A stretch of 64,000 nt of DNA from Salvelinus alpinus (taxonomy: Eukaryota > Chordata > Actinopteri > Salmoniformes > Salmonidae): contig NC_092091.1 of the NCBI RefSeq assembly GCF_045679555.1, positions 69,618,389-69,682,388 on the forward strand, written 5' to 3'. A program made the position numbers and the translations under genes. The notes beneath the pieces are model-generated. The model did not search any database. It was not told the origin of the DNA and saw only the letters and a program-made list of their open reading frames with translations. Of the stretch, positions 39,326 to 51,700 are shown in pieces. The first letter of the stretch is position 1. Every line of letters begins with the position of its first letter.

Positions 39326-42300
39326 TTTTCAGATATTATACGTTTCTAATTTTGTCAGAAAGTAATTTTCATTGCAAGTTAAAGCGTACTGTTAGCTAGC
39401 TATCGAATGTTAGCTTGTTGGCTTGCTAGCTAACGATACGTGTATGATCTGTGTAATAATTGTATTCGTATCTTAGAAATCCATTTGCATTGCTAGTTAT
39501 AGCCTAATGTTAGCTAGCTAGCTAACACTGAACATCATTAGTTAGCTTTAGCTACCTGCAGATTCATATCACAGCATTTCATGCATGGTGGCTAGCTATG
39601 ACAATCCGTTTGTATTACTAATAGTACTATATGGGTTGGGACTATGGTTCATAGCTAGCTAGCTACATGTCTGAACAAAAGACTCCACTTCTCCAGATGA
39701 TTATATGACCAATCAAGTTGTGTGTGTCTGGATGTGATTACGGCCATCTATTGTATTTCACGAACATGTGTACTTGACAATAGTGACCTATTAACTTAGC
39801 TAGATGTGGCTGGGGGGTGGTTATAGCATTTCTTTCATATGGCCCATGAATTTAGACAAGTGTGTCTGGGTAAGCATCATCTAATAATGATCAAATATTT
39901 ATACAATATTTTTATCCAGACACTTTCTATTTTTGATATTGCTACTATGCAAGTAACCATTTCACTGTACCGTTTACACCTTCTGTATTATGTGCATGTG
40001 ACAAATAAACTTTGATTTTATTTGATAAAGTGTGTGTTTACCAGATACGGTAATGTGAAGAACAACATGACCTACACCAAAGACAGAATAGGATATAGGC
40101 CAAGGACTATATCAAGTGTATTTTTACCTGGAGTTTTTCATTATCGTAGGCTACTACTTTCACCACTTTTAGTCTTGAGTTGTTTACTACACTACCTTAC
40201 TCACTCTGTTTAGCACATGGCCTCACATGTGACTCATTAACGAGATGGGTGGAGCTTAAGAGGGTGTGAACAATGCTGAATAGGTGTAGACAAAGAAGAG
40301 CTCTCCAGTAGGTGTAACGAAACATTCAAGCGTCATTTTCTGTGTGGTTACAAGCTTATCAACATTCAATGCAGAATTACTTTCCCATTGCTCCTCAACC
40401 TCAGTGTATGATATATAACTGTGTAGCTCTGAATCTCTAAATTTATCCAATGTAAAAAACACAATTTTAAATTTTGCAACATAAGACTGAATAGAGGTGG
40501 TCGGTCAGATATATCCTTAAACATGTGCAAACCTACCTCATACACCACTGGGTTAAAAGTTCAGTAGTTGAGCTGTTGTCCTAAACTCTTATTCTTCATG
40601 ACAGAGGTGATGCTATCTAATGTATCCTGGTCCATCTATCACGGTTTAACTACTCTTCCACAGAGATGTGGCCATAGAGGTCTGCTGTGTGTGTGTGTGT
40701 GTGTTATGTTTCTGGGTAAAAAAATAGGCTAGCTCTGGGACGGCGCGGGAACTGCCAGCCACCTTGGCTAATGTCAACCTGATCGAGGCTCAACCCAGTG
40801 GGGTGGGATGTTCCACTATAACCCTCGGCACCGGGTCTAGCACCATAATTAATATGTTGTTGTATCAAAGTTGAAGCGTTTGCCTCCGAAATGTCCCGTG
40901 CACCGCTCCCCTTATTGAAGACCTGACCTCCAAGCAGCTGAAGGTTGCTCCGGAACTTGGCTCGCCCCTGAGCGAAAACATCTGCTCCCCTCGCAGGGTG
41001 GACCAGCGCGGCGGACCCTGCGTCTCAGCTGGCTCCTCTAGCCCAGCAAGAGAGCCCTTCTCCTGTCCTCGCTCGCTGACCCCCGCATTTATAACCCCGC
41101 CAGCAGCCCCACACATGCCCCCTAGACCCGAGCCCCCGGCCCAGCTCTGGCCCGTTCCATCACCTTACTCCTCCTCTGCCCACGCCCGCCCGCTTGTCAG
41201 TGTGGTCACTCCACCACTGAGAGGACTGATCCTGTCTTGTCATCCCCCCATCGCAGCCTGTCGAGAGTAGAGGAGGGAGGGATGGAGGGAGGAGGAGGCA
41301 TCTGTGGCGCTCCCACTAACCGGCGACTGTTGGAACGTTGACAGAAGCATCTGTCATCCCCTGCCTTCACACACTCACCTGCTGTCCGAGGGCCTGACTC
41401 TCTCATTCCCTCTCTCTCGCTTTCTCCTCCCTCTCTCGTCCCTCCCTCCCTCTCTCGTCCCTCCCTCTCTCTCTCTCTTTCTCGCTGCAGAGCTGATAGG
41501 AAGCTCTCCTACGCCTCCTCCAGAAAAACTCTGCCATCTCTTGTTCTTGTTTAATCTGGGAAAGGTACATACATTTTTGGACTTGAGGGTAAAAAACACA
41601 TATGCCATCACTATCCATTTACAAACTAATTCTACTTCAAATTAGTCTCCACCAGCCATCCAGTGTTTCAACAATAGCCATTTTGCATTACTGCTAATAC
41701 ATGACCTGTGCCACTCGGTACCAAATATTGTTTCAGACATTTAAATAAATCCATTATTTTGGATGACATCTCACCTATAGTATTAAAAACACTATTCAAA
41801 ATAACTACTCAATCATATGAAGTTGTTTGGTTCTTTTACTTTCATACTAGGCCATTTAATAGAGTTCCATAGTTCATCACCGGGTCGAGTAACACTTCAT
41901 AAACAAAAAATATGCCCCCTGAACATGGCTGTGGTGTTAATGAAGATACTGACCTGCCTGGCGATTACTTTATCATTCACCAATGGCACCCCTGCCCACC
42001 CCCCAACGAGCTGAAAAGTTGCCAGCAGCGGTGAGGGGAAGGATGCCAATCCACGGGCACGACTGACACACATACACACACACACACTCAAGGACACCAT
42101 CGTTCACTGAACTCTGGCAAGGTGCCCTTCAGAAGAAGCCACACAGTCCTGGAGTACCCTAAACCCTACACACTACATACACATGCCTGGAGTACCCTAA
42201 ACCTTGCACACCTTGTCCTAAAATATGCCAAAACCTGAACACACATACAGAGAATAGTTAAGTTCATAATTTTAAGGGTATGTTATTATGTTAAGGGTAT

Positions 42301-42798
42301 GTTAGAATCACCTTTATTCGCCAAGTAAATGTACACACACTCTGAATGTCACTAGGTGATATGGAGCATCAGCAGTGAGAATAGCAGGACATCATGGGGC
42401 TCCAGAGAGAAAGAGGGATGGAACGTGGTGCCAACACCTCGTCTGCCAGGGTGAAGGGTAGATAGACACACTACCACAGTCCATCCCTCCCTCCCTCTCT
42501 CCATCCGTCCATCCCCCTCCTTCCTTCCTTCCCTACCTACCTCCATCCCCACTAGGCCTGGTGTCTGAACCCCACTGAGCTGGCTCAGGTCCAACACCAA
42601 GGTCTCTCACCCTACAGGCTGGGCAGGGGTCCTCCTCCTCCTGGTTGCTCCTCTGTGCTATTCCTGGGGCCTGCCCGACCTGCTTTGCTCCTCTCTCTCT
42701 CCTCCTCTGGCATCTCTCTCCTCCCCAATCCCCCTCTCTGGGGTGACGGGCCTGTCCTTCACATTCATCAGTATCTCCTTTACTCCTATTGTATTTCT
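39326..42798. other. Gene-free stretch
   Basis: 39,380-39,680 is rich in GCTAGCTAGC palindromes. 39,955-40,026 matches the end of the dispersed repeat at 33,331-33,765 in the opposite orientation (CATGTGACAAATAAACTTTG). 40,730-41,240 is GC-richer, single-copy and unexplained. TC-rich tracts lie at 41,398-41,485. CCTGGAGTACCCTAAACC is duplicated at about 42,150 and 42,186. No exon is supported. Confidence 0.42.
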
Positions 42799-42816
42799 CA
42801 CACACACACACACACA

Positions 42817-42897
<81 letters not shown>
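42799..42897. repeat. (CA)n microsatellite
   Basis: CA array with one CACCACA interruption near 42,822. Confidence 0.97.
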
Positions 42898-42898
<1 letters not shown>

Positions 42899-44691
42899 CT
42901 GTTCTGTCCTGTGTTTGGTGGTCACACACACCTAGGTCACCTTCATTCAGTCCTTCCTGATGTGTTCATTCAACAGTAGAAAGGTTCAAGTAGTCGTGAC
43001 GGTTCTGGTGGTGTCAGAGGAAGCCGTCGCAGGCCTAGTATTACTGATGGGATGTCATTGCTGCTGTCAATGCACAGAAATTCACCTTTCTAGACGAGCC
43101 CTCTGATAATTCCAACTCAGTGATGTCGTGGAAGATAAACTAAAACCTTTTTAATTGTGTGAATAGGGTCTATCTACCCTTTTTACCACTACATCCCTGC
43201 ACTACAACATACACATAACCAAACATGTATGTTCCTGAATGAATGAGACATTCAGAAGATGTAAAAGAGAATGTAACTAAATACTATAATACAATGAAAG
43301 AGAAGTGAGGGAACAATACTCAGTTCCTGTAGTGGTATGTTAGTAGGGCTAAGTACAGATCTTCACCACTGGAGGGCAATGAATAGCAAGCAGTAAGGAA
43401 TGTTATTTCCTGTACTGGTGCAAGACTAGAATAGTCCACTACATGTCAGCATTCTGTAAGCTATGAAGACAGCTATAATGACCACGTTGACATCCAAAGT
43501 AGCCAACAATTTCAATATAAAGTTATTTCACGCAGGAGTCGGCTAACGCTTTACCAAATGCTCTTACCTGCAAATGAGTGATATGTATTAGTAGGTGATA
43601 ACATAGTCCAATTTTGGGGTATTAGACAAACTCATATTTCAGTTTGAGGCAACTTGAGGAAAACGGAAAGTATAGTTCCTCAAGTCAACTGCAATAGCTG
43701 TCAAAATGATCACATGTGGACTTGGTCAACCATAACAACAACCATAACAGAATGCAGCATCAGTACCAAGGAAATGTACTTGCGCAGTTCTCCTAAACTT
43801 GCATCTTATAGGAGGGGTGTACCTCATCCACTTGAATTGTCTTGCATTGATTACATCTACAAATACAACTGTGTGCACACCAGAAGCACAAATAACGTCA
43901 CTTCAATTACATTCTTCACATAAAAAGACCAAGATACACATTGCAAAGACTATAATTTTTGTGTTTAGGATTTTAGCTCACCCTATTTTATAGCTATTAT
44001 GGTAAAATCCATTACCGTGTTGCGCGGGAGCAGGAAAAGTTGTGTAGGCTGCTTAGCTAGCTACGAATATAGTACTACTTTGGTAAGCATTTTGCATTTT
44101 CTTCTAGGTAACACCATTCAGAATGTTTGTGAATATGATACTAACATACACATAATAGTATTCCTTTCTTAACGGTATGTATTAGTTCGTTTTGAACTGA
44201 GGTCAAAGCTAGAAAGACAGCCCGCATGTTCATGTTGTCACCGGAAAATACTAGAATGTCGCGAAAAGGAAACATTGTATCTAAACGCTAGGTAGCTAAA
44301 TTTGACAAGCATGAAAATGCATCTACATGTAAACATATGTAATGCCCTGTTCATGGGTCGCGGGAGAATCGGCATTTTGAATGAAACTGGATTCGTCCAC
44401 GTTTCTGTTTGTGTGCACGAGCCGATGGGCTAATGCATGGGGGTAAGGGTTAGTGCCCTTGCTACATACCCACACTGTAATGCACGAATCATGCATGTCT
44501 TCTGAGTCGGACACTTGTAGAATGGCTTCACATCTGAAACTCAATTCAGGTGTGCACTAGATAGGTGCATGGTCCTGTAAAATTTTCACAATTGGCTTTT
44601 TCGTAGGACTTGATGCATTTCATCTAGCTGTTCTTTCTATGTATGTAGGCTAAAGTTGCATTATGTTTGCTCTGTGTATTATTATTATTAT
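42898..44691. other. psip1 upstream region, promoter not located
   Basis: This 1.8-kb stretch precedes the first coding exon of psip1 and should contain its promoter and any 5' non-coding exon, but I see no CpG island, TATA box or convincing non-coding exon. The most CpG-bearing spots are near 44,015-44,035 (GTGTTGCGCGGGAGCAGG) and 44,355-44,400. GCTTAGCTAGCTACG at 44,051 is a common palindromic motif. Confidence 0.35.
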
Positions 44692-44727
44692 ATCAAATCA
44701 CATCAAATTTGATTGGTCACATGTGTC
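44692..44727. repeat. Dispersed-repeat fragment just before the psip1 start
   Basis: ATCAAATCACATCAAATTTGATTGGTCACATG matches the edge of the dispersed family seen at 33,331 and 46,076. It ends 27 bases before the psip1 ATG, so the 5' UTR or the splice acceptor of the first coding exon (possibly CAACAG at 44,727-44,732) is partly repeat-derived. Confidence 0.55.
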
Positions 44728-44754
44728 AACAGAGTGCCGTACGTCGCAAGAAGA

Positions 44755-45779
44755 ATGGCTCGGGATTACAAACCTGGTGACCTGATCTTTGCGAAGATGA
44801 AGGGCTACCCTCACTGGCCTGCCAGGGTAAGCCAATACACAATCACACAAGACAAGTTACTTCCAGTTACCATAACGACGTATGTAGAGCTGGGCGAGAT
44901 CAACAAAAATCCATATCGCGATAAATTGCCTGAAATTATGCAATAACGATACATTTATAATAACAATGTGCACCACATTTTTTATGTATTATCCTTTTAA
45001 ACTACTACTACTAGTTTGCTGATTGTAGCCATCAATTGTCCCATTAACAATCACTCATATTAGCACAATTATTTCATTTCAAACTTCATATTTCTCTAGT
45101 ATAGGCTACTTATCGTAATGAAAGATATCAGCAAAATGCCTGCGATAAGTGATGGGAATGGTCGGTGTCGATTTTTTTGGTATATCTTCCCAGCTCTAAA
45201 GTAGAGTCATTTCATGGTATTATACAGTTGTTACTTCCATTCTAAACGTATTTTGAAAACGTAAAGCATTTGTTACACAGATCATTTGTCACATAGGGCA
45301 TTTATTAAAGATGGGTGTTTTGAATTGTCTGCCAATTACATGACATGTACATACTAGGCTAATCAATTCACTGCTCTTGCCCTTTCTACCAGATTAATGA
45401 CTACTCTGATGGAGCTGTGAAGCCGGCCAACATGAAGTTTCCCATCTTTTTCTTTGGTACCCATGAAACGTAAGAAGTTAGCTACAGTAGTTCCCTTTGT
45501 CTCACCCATGTCTCACAATACACTACACCCTCTATCTGAACAATACACCAGTTCTTGATATTGGCATTGTGTACAATATACAAACATCAGTTTGAGCACC
45601 AGAAAAGCATCTATGCATTGACTTTCCTCCTCTATTGCAGTGCATTCCTAGGCCCCAAAGATATATATCCCTACCTGCCCAATAAAGAGAAGTATGCCAA
45701 GCCTAACAAGAGAAAGGGCTTCAACGAAGGCCTGTGGGAGGTTGAGAACAACCCAAAGGTGGAGCTGAATGGAGAGAAG
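44755..45779 (+). other. psip1: psip1 exons 1-3: PWWP domain (residues 1-96)
   Basis: These three exons encode the complete PWWP module: PHWPAR (the PWWP motif), [18 protein letters not shown], and [19 protein letters not shown]. Met15, Trp21 and Phe44 are in place, corresponding to the aromatic cage that holds trimethyl-lysine in human LEDGF. The lysine/arginine patch of KPNKRK, which contacts nucleosomal DNA, is also kept. Intron 1 is phase 0 and intron 2 phase 2. Residues 1-91 are close to the human protein, while what follows diverges quickly. Confidence 0.95.
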
Positions 45780-48700
45780 GTCTGTTTTATCTCTTCTCTT
45801 TTGTCATGTTGCTCTGGTTCGTGTTCATTAGGGCACACAACGGAAGACGTTATGCAACAGAAAATGAATATGAGCGTTTAGCCTGGCCTCAGAGCCATAT
45901 GAAAAGTACTTTACGTATTTCTAAGCACCTCTAAGACGTACTGTATGATGCCTATTAATGGTCTAGTTACTTTAGACAGTAACAAAAGCGGGGAGGATGG
46001 GGGGCCTAATCCGCGACCGTCTAGGTTGCACGTTGAGAGTCGGGTCAGGGACAACTGTAGCATTTTAGCTAGCCCATCAAATCTAATGTTATTTGTCACG
46101 TACACAGTTTACAGCAGGTATAAACAGTGCAATGAAATACTTATGTGCTAGCTCCCACAACAATCAGTACATTAATCAATTTACTTCCATTTGGTGCCTA
46201 ATGAACATGACCCTGGAGTTCTCTATGTCGGTGGGGGGGTTGCCCTAATGGTTAAAGGGGCAATCGACTATTGCTACATCAATTTTTGGACTGTTAAATT
46301 AATGATATATAGCCATTGATTCTTGAAGAATATAACTTATAAATGCCTCATGAGCTTAGTTCAAATGTCATACCCCATCAGAACCCAGAATATAAGCTTG
46401 TTTAACTCAACATAAAAAAACAAAAAACAAAGTCAATGTAAACGAACACTGTATAGCTTCAAAATATGAGGTTAAATCTATAATTTGGATATCATGGATG
46501 GTCAGTCCTTACATCCATAGTTCTGCCTATGAATGCAAGAGCAGTAATATTCTATTTCTTAAGGCCCATCCCTCAGCTGTTTACCAAAACAAGTGACCCC
46601 TTTTTGTTATTGTTTCAAATGTGGATTTCTTTCCCCCTTTTAAGGTTGGGTTTTGGGGTTAAAGTAGTCTGTTCCTAGGTCTGTGATTTAGGAATGTTTT
46701 TTTTTTTTGGTAACATGTTTGGTTTTCTTTCATTAGCAAATGATGCTGTCGGATAACGTAACGGAGAAGGACTCTGACAGTAACCCGGAAGGGGACGAGG
46801 AGGGAGATTATGAGGAGAGGAAGAAACCCAAAGTAGGCTAACCATTCTACCATCTACCTTAATTCATAGGTCATTATTTCTATATGAACTTTACTGTGTT
46901 ATTCACGTGAACACCATAGAATACTGACTAACCTCACTTTCTTGACTAGCACCATGCCTACGTAACATTAAATGCTGTGCGCTCTTGTACCAATGTGTCT
47001 GTCTGCTGTTGATGTTGTCTCCTTTTGCCAACGGTACTGTGCTTTGTGTCGTAATACCCCAAGAGGCAAATCATGAATTGGCAAATGTTATTTGTGGGAT
47101 ATATTACTAGTACTTGACCAGAGTTGTTTGTCCAAGCTGAATCCCAATTACGTATGGAATTGTCTGGGAGCGAAGGACTGAAGTCAAGGGAGAGACGGGG
47201 CCCAACTTCTCTCTCTGTCTAGCTGTCAATTGGCCCCACTAAATAACTAACCTAACCTCCCATACCCTGGGCCCTGTGTGTTTGGTATGGTTACCCAGGT
47301 GTCGGGGGCTGAGAGTGAGGCTGAACAGGAGGAGGATGATGAGGAGGAGGAGGATGGGGGCATGCAGGTCTCTGAACAGGGACAGCCCCAGGGCCGGGAT
47401 GTACGTACTGTTGCATGATGGGATAGGTGACCCTCCCACCCCACTTAGGGAAAGCATGTGGCACCTGGTGATGCGTTTCTTTGTTCCTATTGCTAGGCAA
47501 CTGTGTAACCAATGGCTTGCACGACTACCATTGCAAAGCCGTAAGGTGATGATTTGGCGCCGTATCCTCCCTCTGTTTCTTAGCTAGCCTGGTTTTTCTG
47601 TTGGTAACAATAGTATTTTGAGTGTTTTACAACTGTACCACTGAACTACAGGGGAGGATAGGGGTATGCAGGGTTATTTCGCTGTAGTGAATGGTGAGAG
47701 GGCAGGGCAAAGAGAGGAGTTTTCAGTACCTGTCTTACAGCCTGTAAGTTTAATATACCATGGATAGTGGTGTGATTGTGTCCTTAAAATAACCACTGTC
47801 ATTCATTTTGAACAAACCTGGGCTGTCACTATGGGGGATCACGCAAATGTTGTGTTTAGTGAGAGTGGTCATTCACCATAAAAATGTAAATAAATGGGTA
47901 AATGTTTTTGTGAATTAGATGTGGTATGTTAAATGTAATTTGCATGACCTGAATGCATGTTCCCTCCCTTTCCTTCCCACCTCCTAAAGGTTTGATGTAC
48001 TAGACTGTTTTACTGATTCAGGCACCGAGGCCTGATTGTTGATCAGTGGCACGTGTTGCTCCCTCCCTCCTTGTGGTGTTGTTATCAAGCTTTTAATTGG
48101 TGGGCTGAACTACAGCAATTCTTATCAGTTAAAGCAACGTATTTATGTTTTATTTTTGCATGGCATTCTATGTCGCTCTGGAGAAAGGTAAGTTGCTCTC
48201 TTGCGCCAATGACTGATCCTTCATTTGATAGGAACTGTTCTGGGACTTGGGAACTAGACTCTTGCCTGCTGACTTGGTAGGTGTAATACCACAGTAATCC
48301 ACTAGATGTGGCTGAAACACAACTTCCCCTTATTTTATGGCAAGGACAGTTGGGAGGGAATTATTACAATACAGATGCAGTCAAATATATTGGCACCCTT
48401 GCATGGTTTATATTGGCACCTTTGTATGATTGACTATTTATTCTAAAATAAGTTCAAATTGAAAAAGATGTTGGTGTTTACACGTATATTTGTTTGATTT
48501 ACAACTGTACATGACAAAAAATAAATACATTAAGATCTCTAACTTCAAAGTAAAATAATGGCTTGGATTAAATTGATCAAATTAATTTGTTTGGAGCCAA
48601 TGATTCTTGTTACCTGTGTAATTTCTCACCTGTGCTAAGTTTTATGTGCCTGCAGGGTAAAAATAGCAATTGAAAAGAAAAGCAGAACATTCTACTCCAT

Positions 48701-51700
48701 TGCACTGCATTGTGAAGTGCAAAGTGTGCCAATCTATTTGACAGCATCTGTATGTCTGTTTTTTCTAGGACCCCACACCAAAGGAATCTACAGACACTCC
48801 CAAACCCAAGAGAAGAAGGAAGAAAAAGGTATCCCATATCCTCATTTATAAACTGGGTGGTTCGAGCCCTGAATGCTGATTGGTTGACAGCCGTGGTATA
48901 TCAGAACGTATACCACGGGTATGACAAAATATTTAATTTTTACTGCGCTAATTATGTTGGTAACCAGTTTTTATAATAGCAATAAGGCACCTCTGGGGTT
49001 TGTGGTATATGGACAATATACCATGGCTAAGGGCTGCGTCCAGGCACTCTGTGTTGCGTCGTGGATAAGAACAGCCCATAGCCGTGGTATATTGTTCATA
49101 TACCACACCCCCTCGGGCCTTATTGCTTAAAGTATAACATAAATTCACCTAATCTAGACATAATACAACTTGTAAATCACTTTGAAACTAAACTCGGTGT
49201 CTTGTGTCTCTTGTCAGAGTGATGTAGAGGCCGACTCTGAGAAAGAGGACGCTGCCAACAGTCCCACATCCAGCCCTCAAGGTACAGTGTCTGTCAATGC
49301 AACCCTCTACCTTTCCCACTGTTGCAGGTGTTGGGTGCGTGTGTGCAAGACAGCAGACCTACCCCAGGCACTCTATTATTTTGTCAAAGGGTAAAACAAC
49401 AACCAAAGTAATGGAAAACAGCTTGCATAGCGCTCCTCTGTATTGGGACAGTAGTGTCCCCCCTCATTATGATAACTGATGACAACTCATAACTACAAAC
49501 TCTATGACCTGTGTGTGTGTCCAGGTGGAGAGGGCCCCACTCCTAAGCGGCGAGGCAGGAAGACCAAAGCTGAGAAGATGCTCCTACTCCAGCAGCAGGA
49601 CCCCCAGGGCTCAGGCAGTGACATGTACATTATGTGGTTATGGTTCATCTGTCTGTCTTACCTGCTGTTATCTCCTGTAGAGGCCTCTTCAGCAGGCTTC
49701 TCCTTGTCCGACTCCTGCTTCTTATCATCAGGACTGGAGTCACCATTAGTCTCATCTAGAGCAAGAGACATGCAGACAGACAAACACACACACACATGCA
49801 TACAATAAGAGCAAATGTACATTTACAAGAACAATAAATGTGTATTTTAAGAATTTCAGTTCTATGTCTCTAATAGAATCTCTATATGAGACCCATCCGC
49901 TGATTTTAAAGGATCCACTAGTAATCCATCATTAATGGACTGTTAAATTGTCTGAAAAACAACAGCGGCTCAACACTACTGTAGCTACCATTGAGCAACA
50001 TTGCTTTGACTTTCCTGGGTAAAATAACTCCTAAAAGACGTTTCTCTCCATTCAGGGACACTGCTGAGTCGGAGAGAAAGAGAAAGAGGACGCCGGAAGA
50101 CAAGTCCAAGAGAGGAGAGGAGGAGAAGAGGCTGGACGGGAGGAGAAAGAAGGAAGACAACAAAGGGAGAGAGTTGGAGGGGAAGAAGGACCCTGATGCT
50201 AAACGGAGGAGACAGACCAAAGAGGAGAGCTCCTCTGACTCAGAGGACCAGGAGGTGGGTGTTCCACAACCAGACAAGGGAAGTGTCCCAAATGGACCCC
50301 TAATCCCTATGTGGTGCACTACTATTGACCAGGGCCCATAGGGAGTAGTGCACTAAACAGGTAATATGGTGCCATTTGGGACTTGGATAGGGTGAACCAC
50401 AACCAATCACCTCACCAACAGGGATTGGCTAAATTCATCACACCTGGGCTTGCATTCCAAATGGCACCCTATTCCCTATGTGCCCTAAATAGGGATTAGG
50501 GTGCCTGGGGCTCTGGTCAAAAGTAGTGAACTAGTTATTCTAATTCAGTTACTGTTTCCACTATAACAGAGTGTGCCCTAAATAGCCTAGTGGAGCAGAC
50601 AGTTACACAGTGAAACCATGTCATGACAAACGGTGCCAGCAAAGCATGTCTACATGTATGTACATCCAATCAGCATCTCTTTCTCCACCCCGTTAACCAA
50701 TGTAACCATTAGAAGAACAAGGGGGTTGCGGGAGACCGCAAGCGGCAGCAGCCCACTCCGACCGAGACAGGGGACAAAGACGATCGTCAACGACGCAAAC
50801 AAGACGAGCAGAAAGAGTAAGGCAACCATCCGTCTATCCATCCGTCTTATCTATCTTATCTATCTCCCAACACTCACCTTTCTATTTAGTACCCCGTGGG
50901 GGGGGTATACATTGCTCCACATCCCCCCACACGGGGGCTCCACATCCCCCCACACGGGGGCTCCACATCACCCCACACGGGGGCTATACATTTTCAATGG
51001 CTAGTGATTTTATTTTTTACTGCTCCATCTAAAAATAGTTCCTGAAGTGACAGTCGTGTGTGTAGAATGCCATGTGTCAGAGGTCACTGTGACAAGATGG
51101 CAGGGTCAGGGTTTATGTCGAATGGCAGCCGCAGCGGGAGGACAGAGGAGTGACGGAATTGGATGTCAGACATGAGGGTCATTCCATGTGCACAGGTCAC
51201 AAGGGCGCTGTCCGGCTGGCGCTGGGCAGAAGTCTCCATTAAAAACACTCCGTAGGGGTCTGGATGGGGCGGGAATTGGGTTCCCTGTTCTGTACATCAT
51301 CTCAAATGATCTCCAGTAGATATGTTGATGATGGAATTTCCAGTGGTGCTACTCTTAAAACAACTGGCAGTTCAGTTTGGTTGTGTGTACATATTAGGTT
51401 TTTGTTAAGTAATTTGCATGTGAACTTCAAGTTGAAATGGACACATGACCTGAGTTGATTTGGTGCGTTAATGGTCTTCTGTGTTTCAGGCAAAACAAAG
51501 ACGATGGAAACAAAGTGGATGAAAGGAAAGGAGACAAGAAGAAAGGTGACTGTGTGTTGGTGCTTTCTCATGGACATTATGAAGATCATTGCTACTTGTC
51601 CTCTGTCGAGATAGCTCAACTTTCATGAACAAGTCATGACCGATGTCGGTTTTTGTTTCCTTCATCGCAGAGATATCGACAGAATCGAGGCTGCAGAGGT

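Larger units (their letters stand above)
46737..51545 (+). other. psip1: psip1 exons 4-11: charged linker with nuclear-localisation/AT-hook-like motif
   Basis: Exons 4 and 5 are strongly acidic ([11 protein letters not shown]), exon 6 ends in the basic KPKRRRKKK, and exon 7 is again acidic ([15 protein letters not shown]). Exon 8 carries [12 protein letters not shown] (residues 210-221), equivalent to the human LEDGF nuclear signal RRGRKRKAEK. Exon 9 is a long Arg/Lys/Glu tract ending in SSSDSEDQE, like the human SDSEEEGDDQE segment. Exons 10-11 hold DRKRQQ and QNKDDGNK. I do not find the two further RGRP-type AT-hook motifs that lie between these segments in mammals; either this exon is absent or it was lost or missed in intron 8. 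Confidence 0.85.

Noticed and set aside
44713-44946. Upstream start of psip1 at 44,713
   Set aside because: That frame begins with TTG inside a repeat fragment; the ATG at 44,755 has a good context and gives the family's N-terminus.
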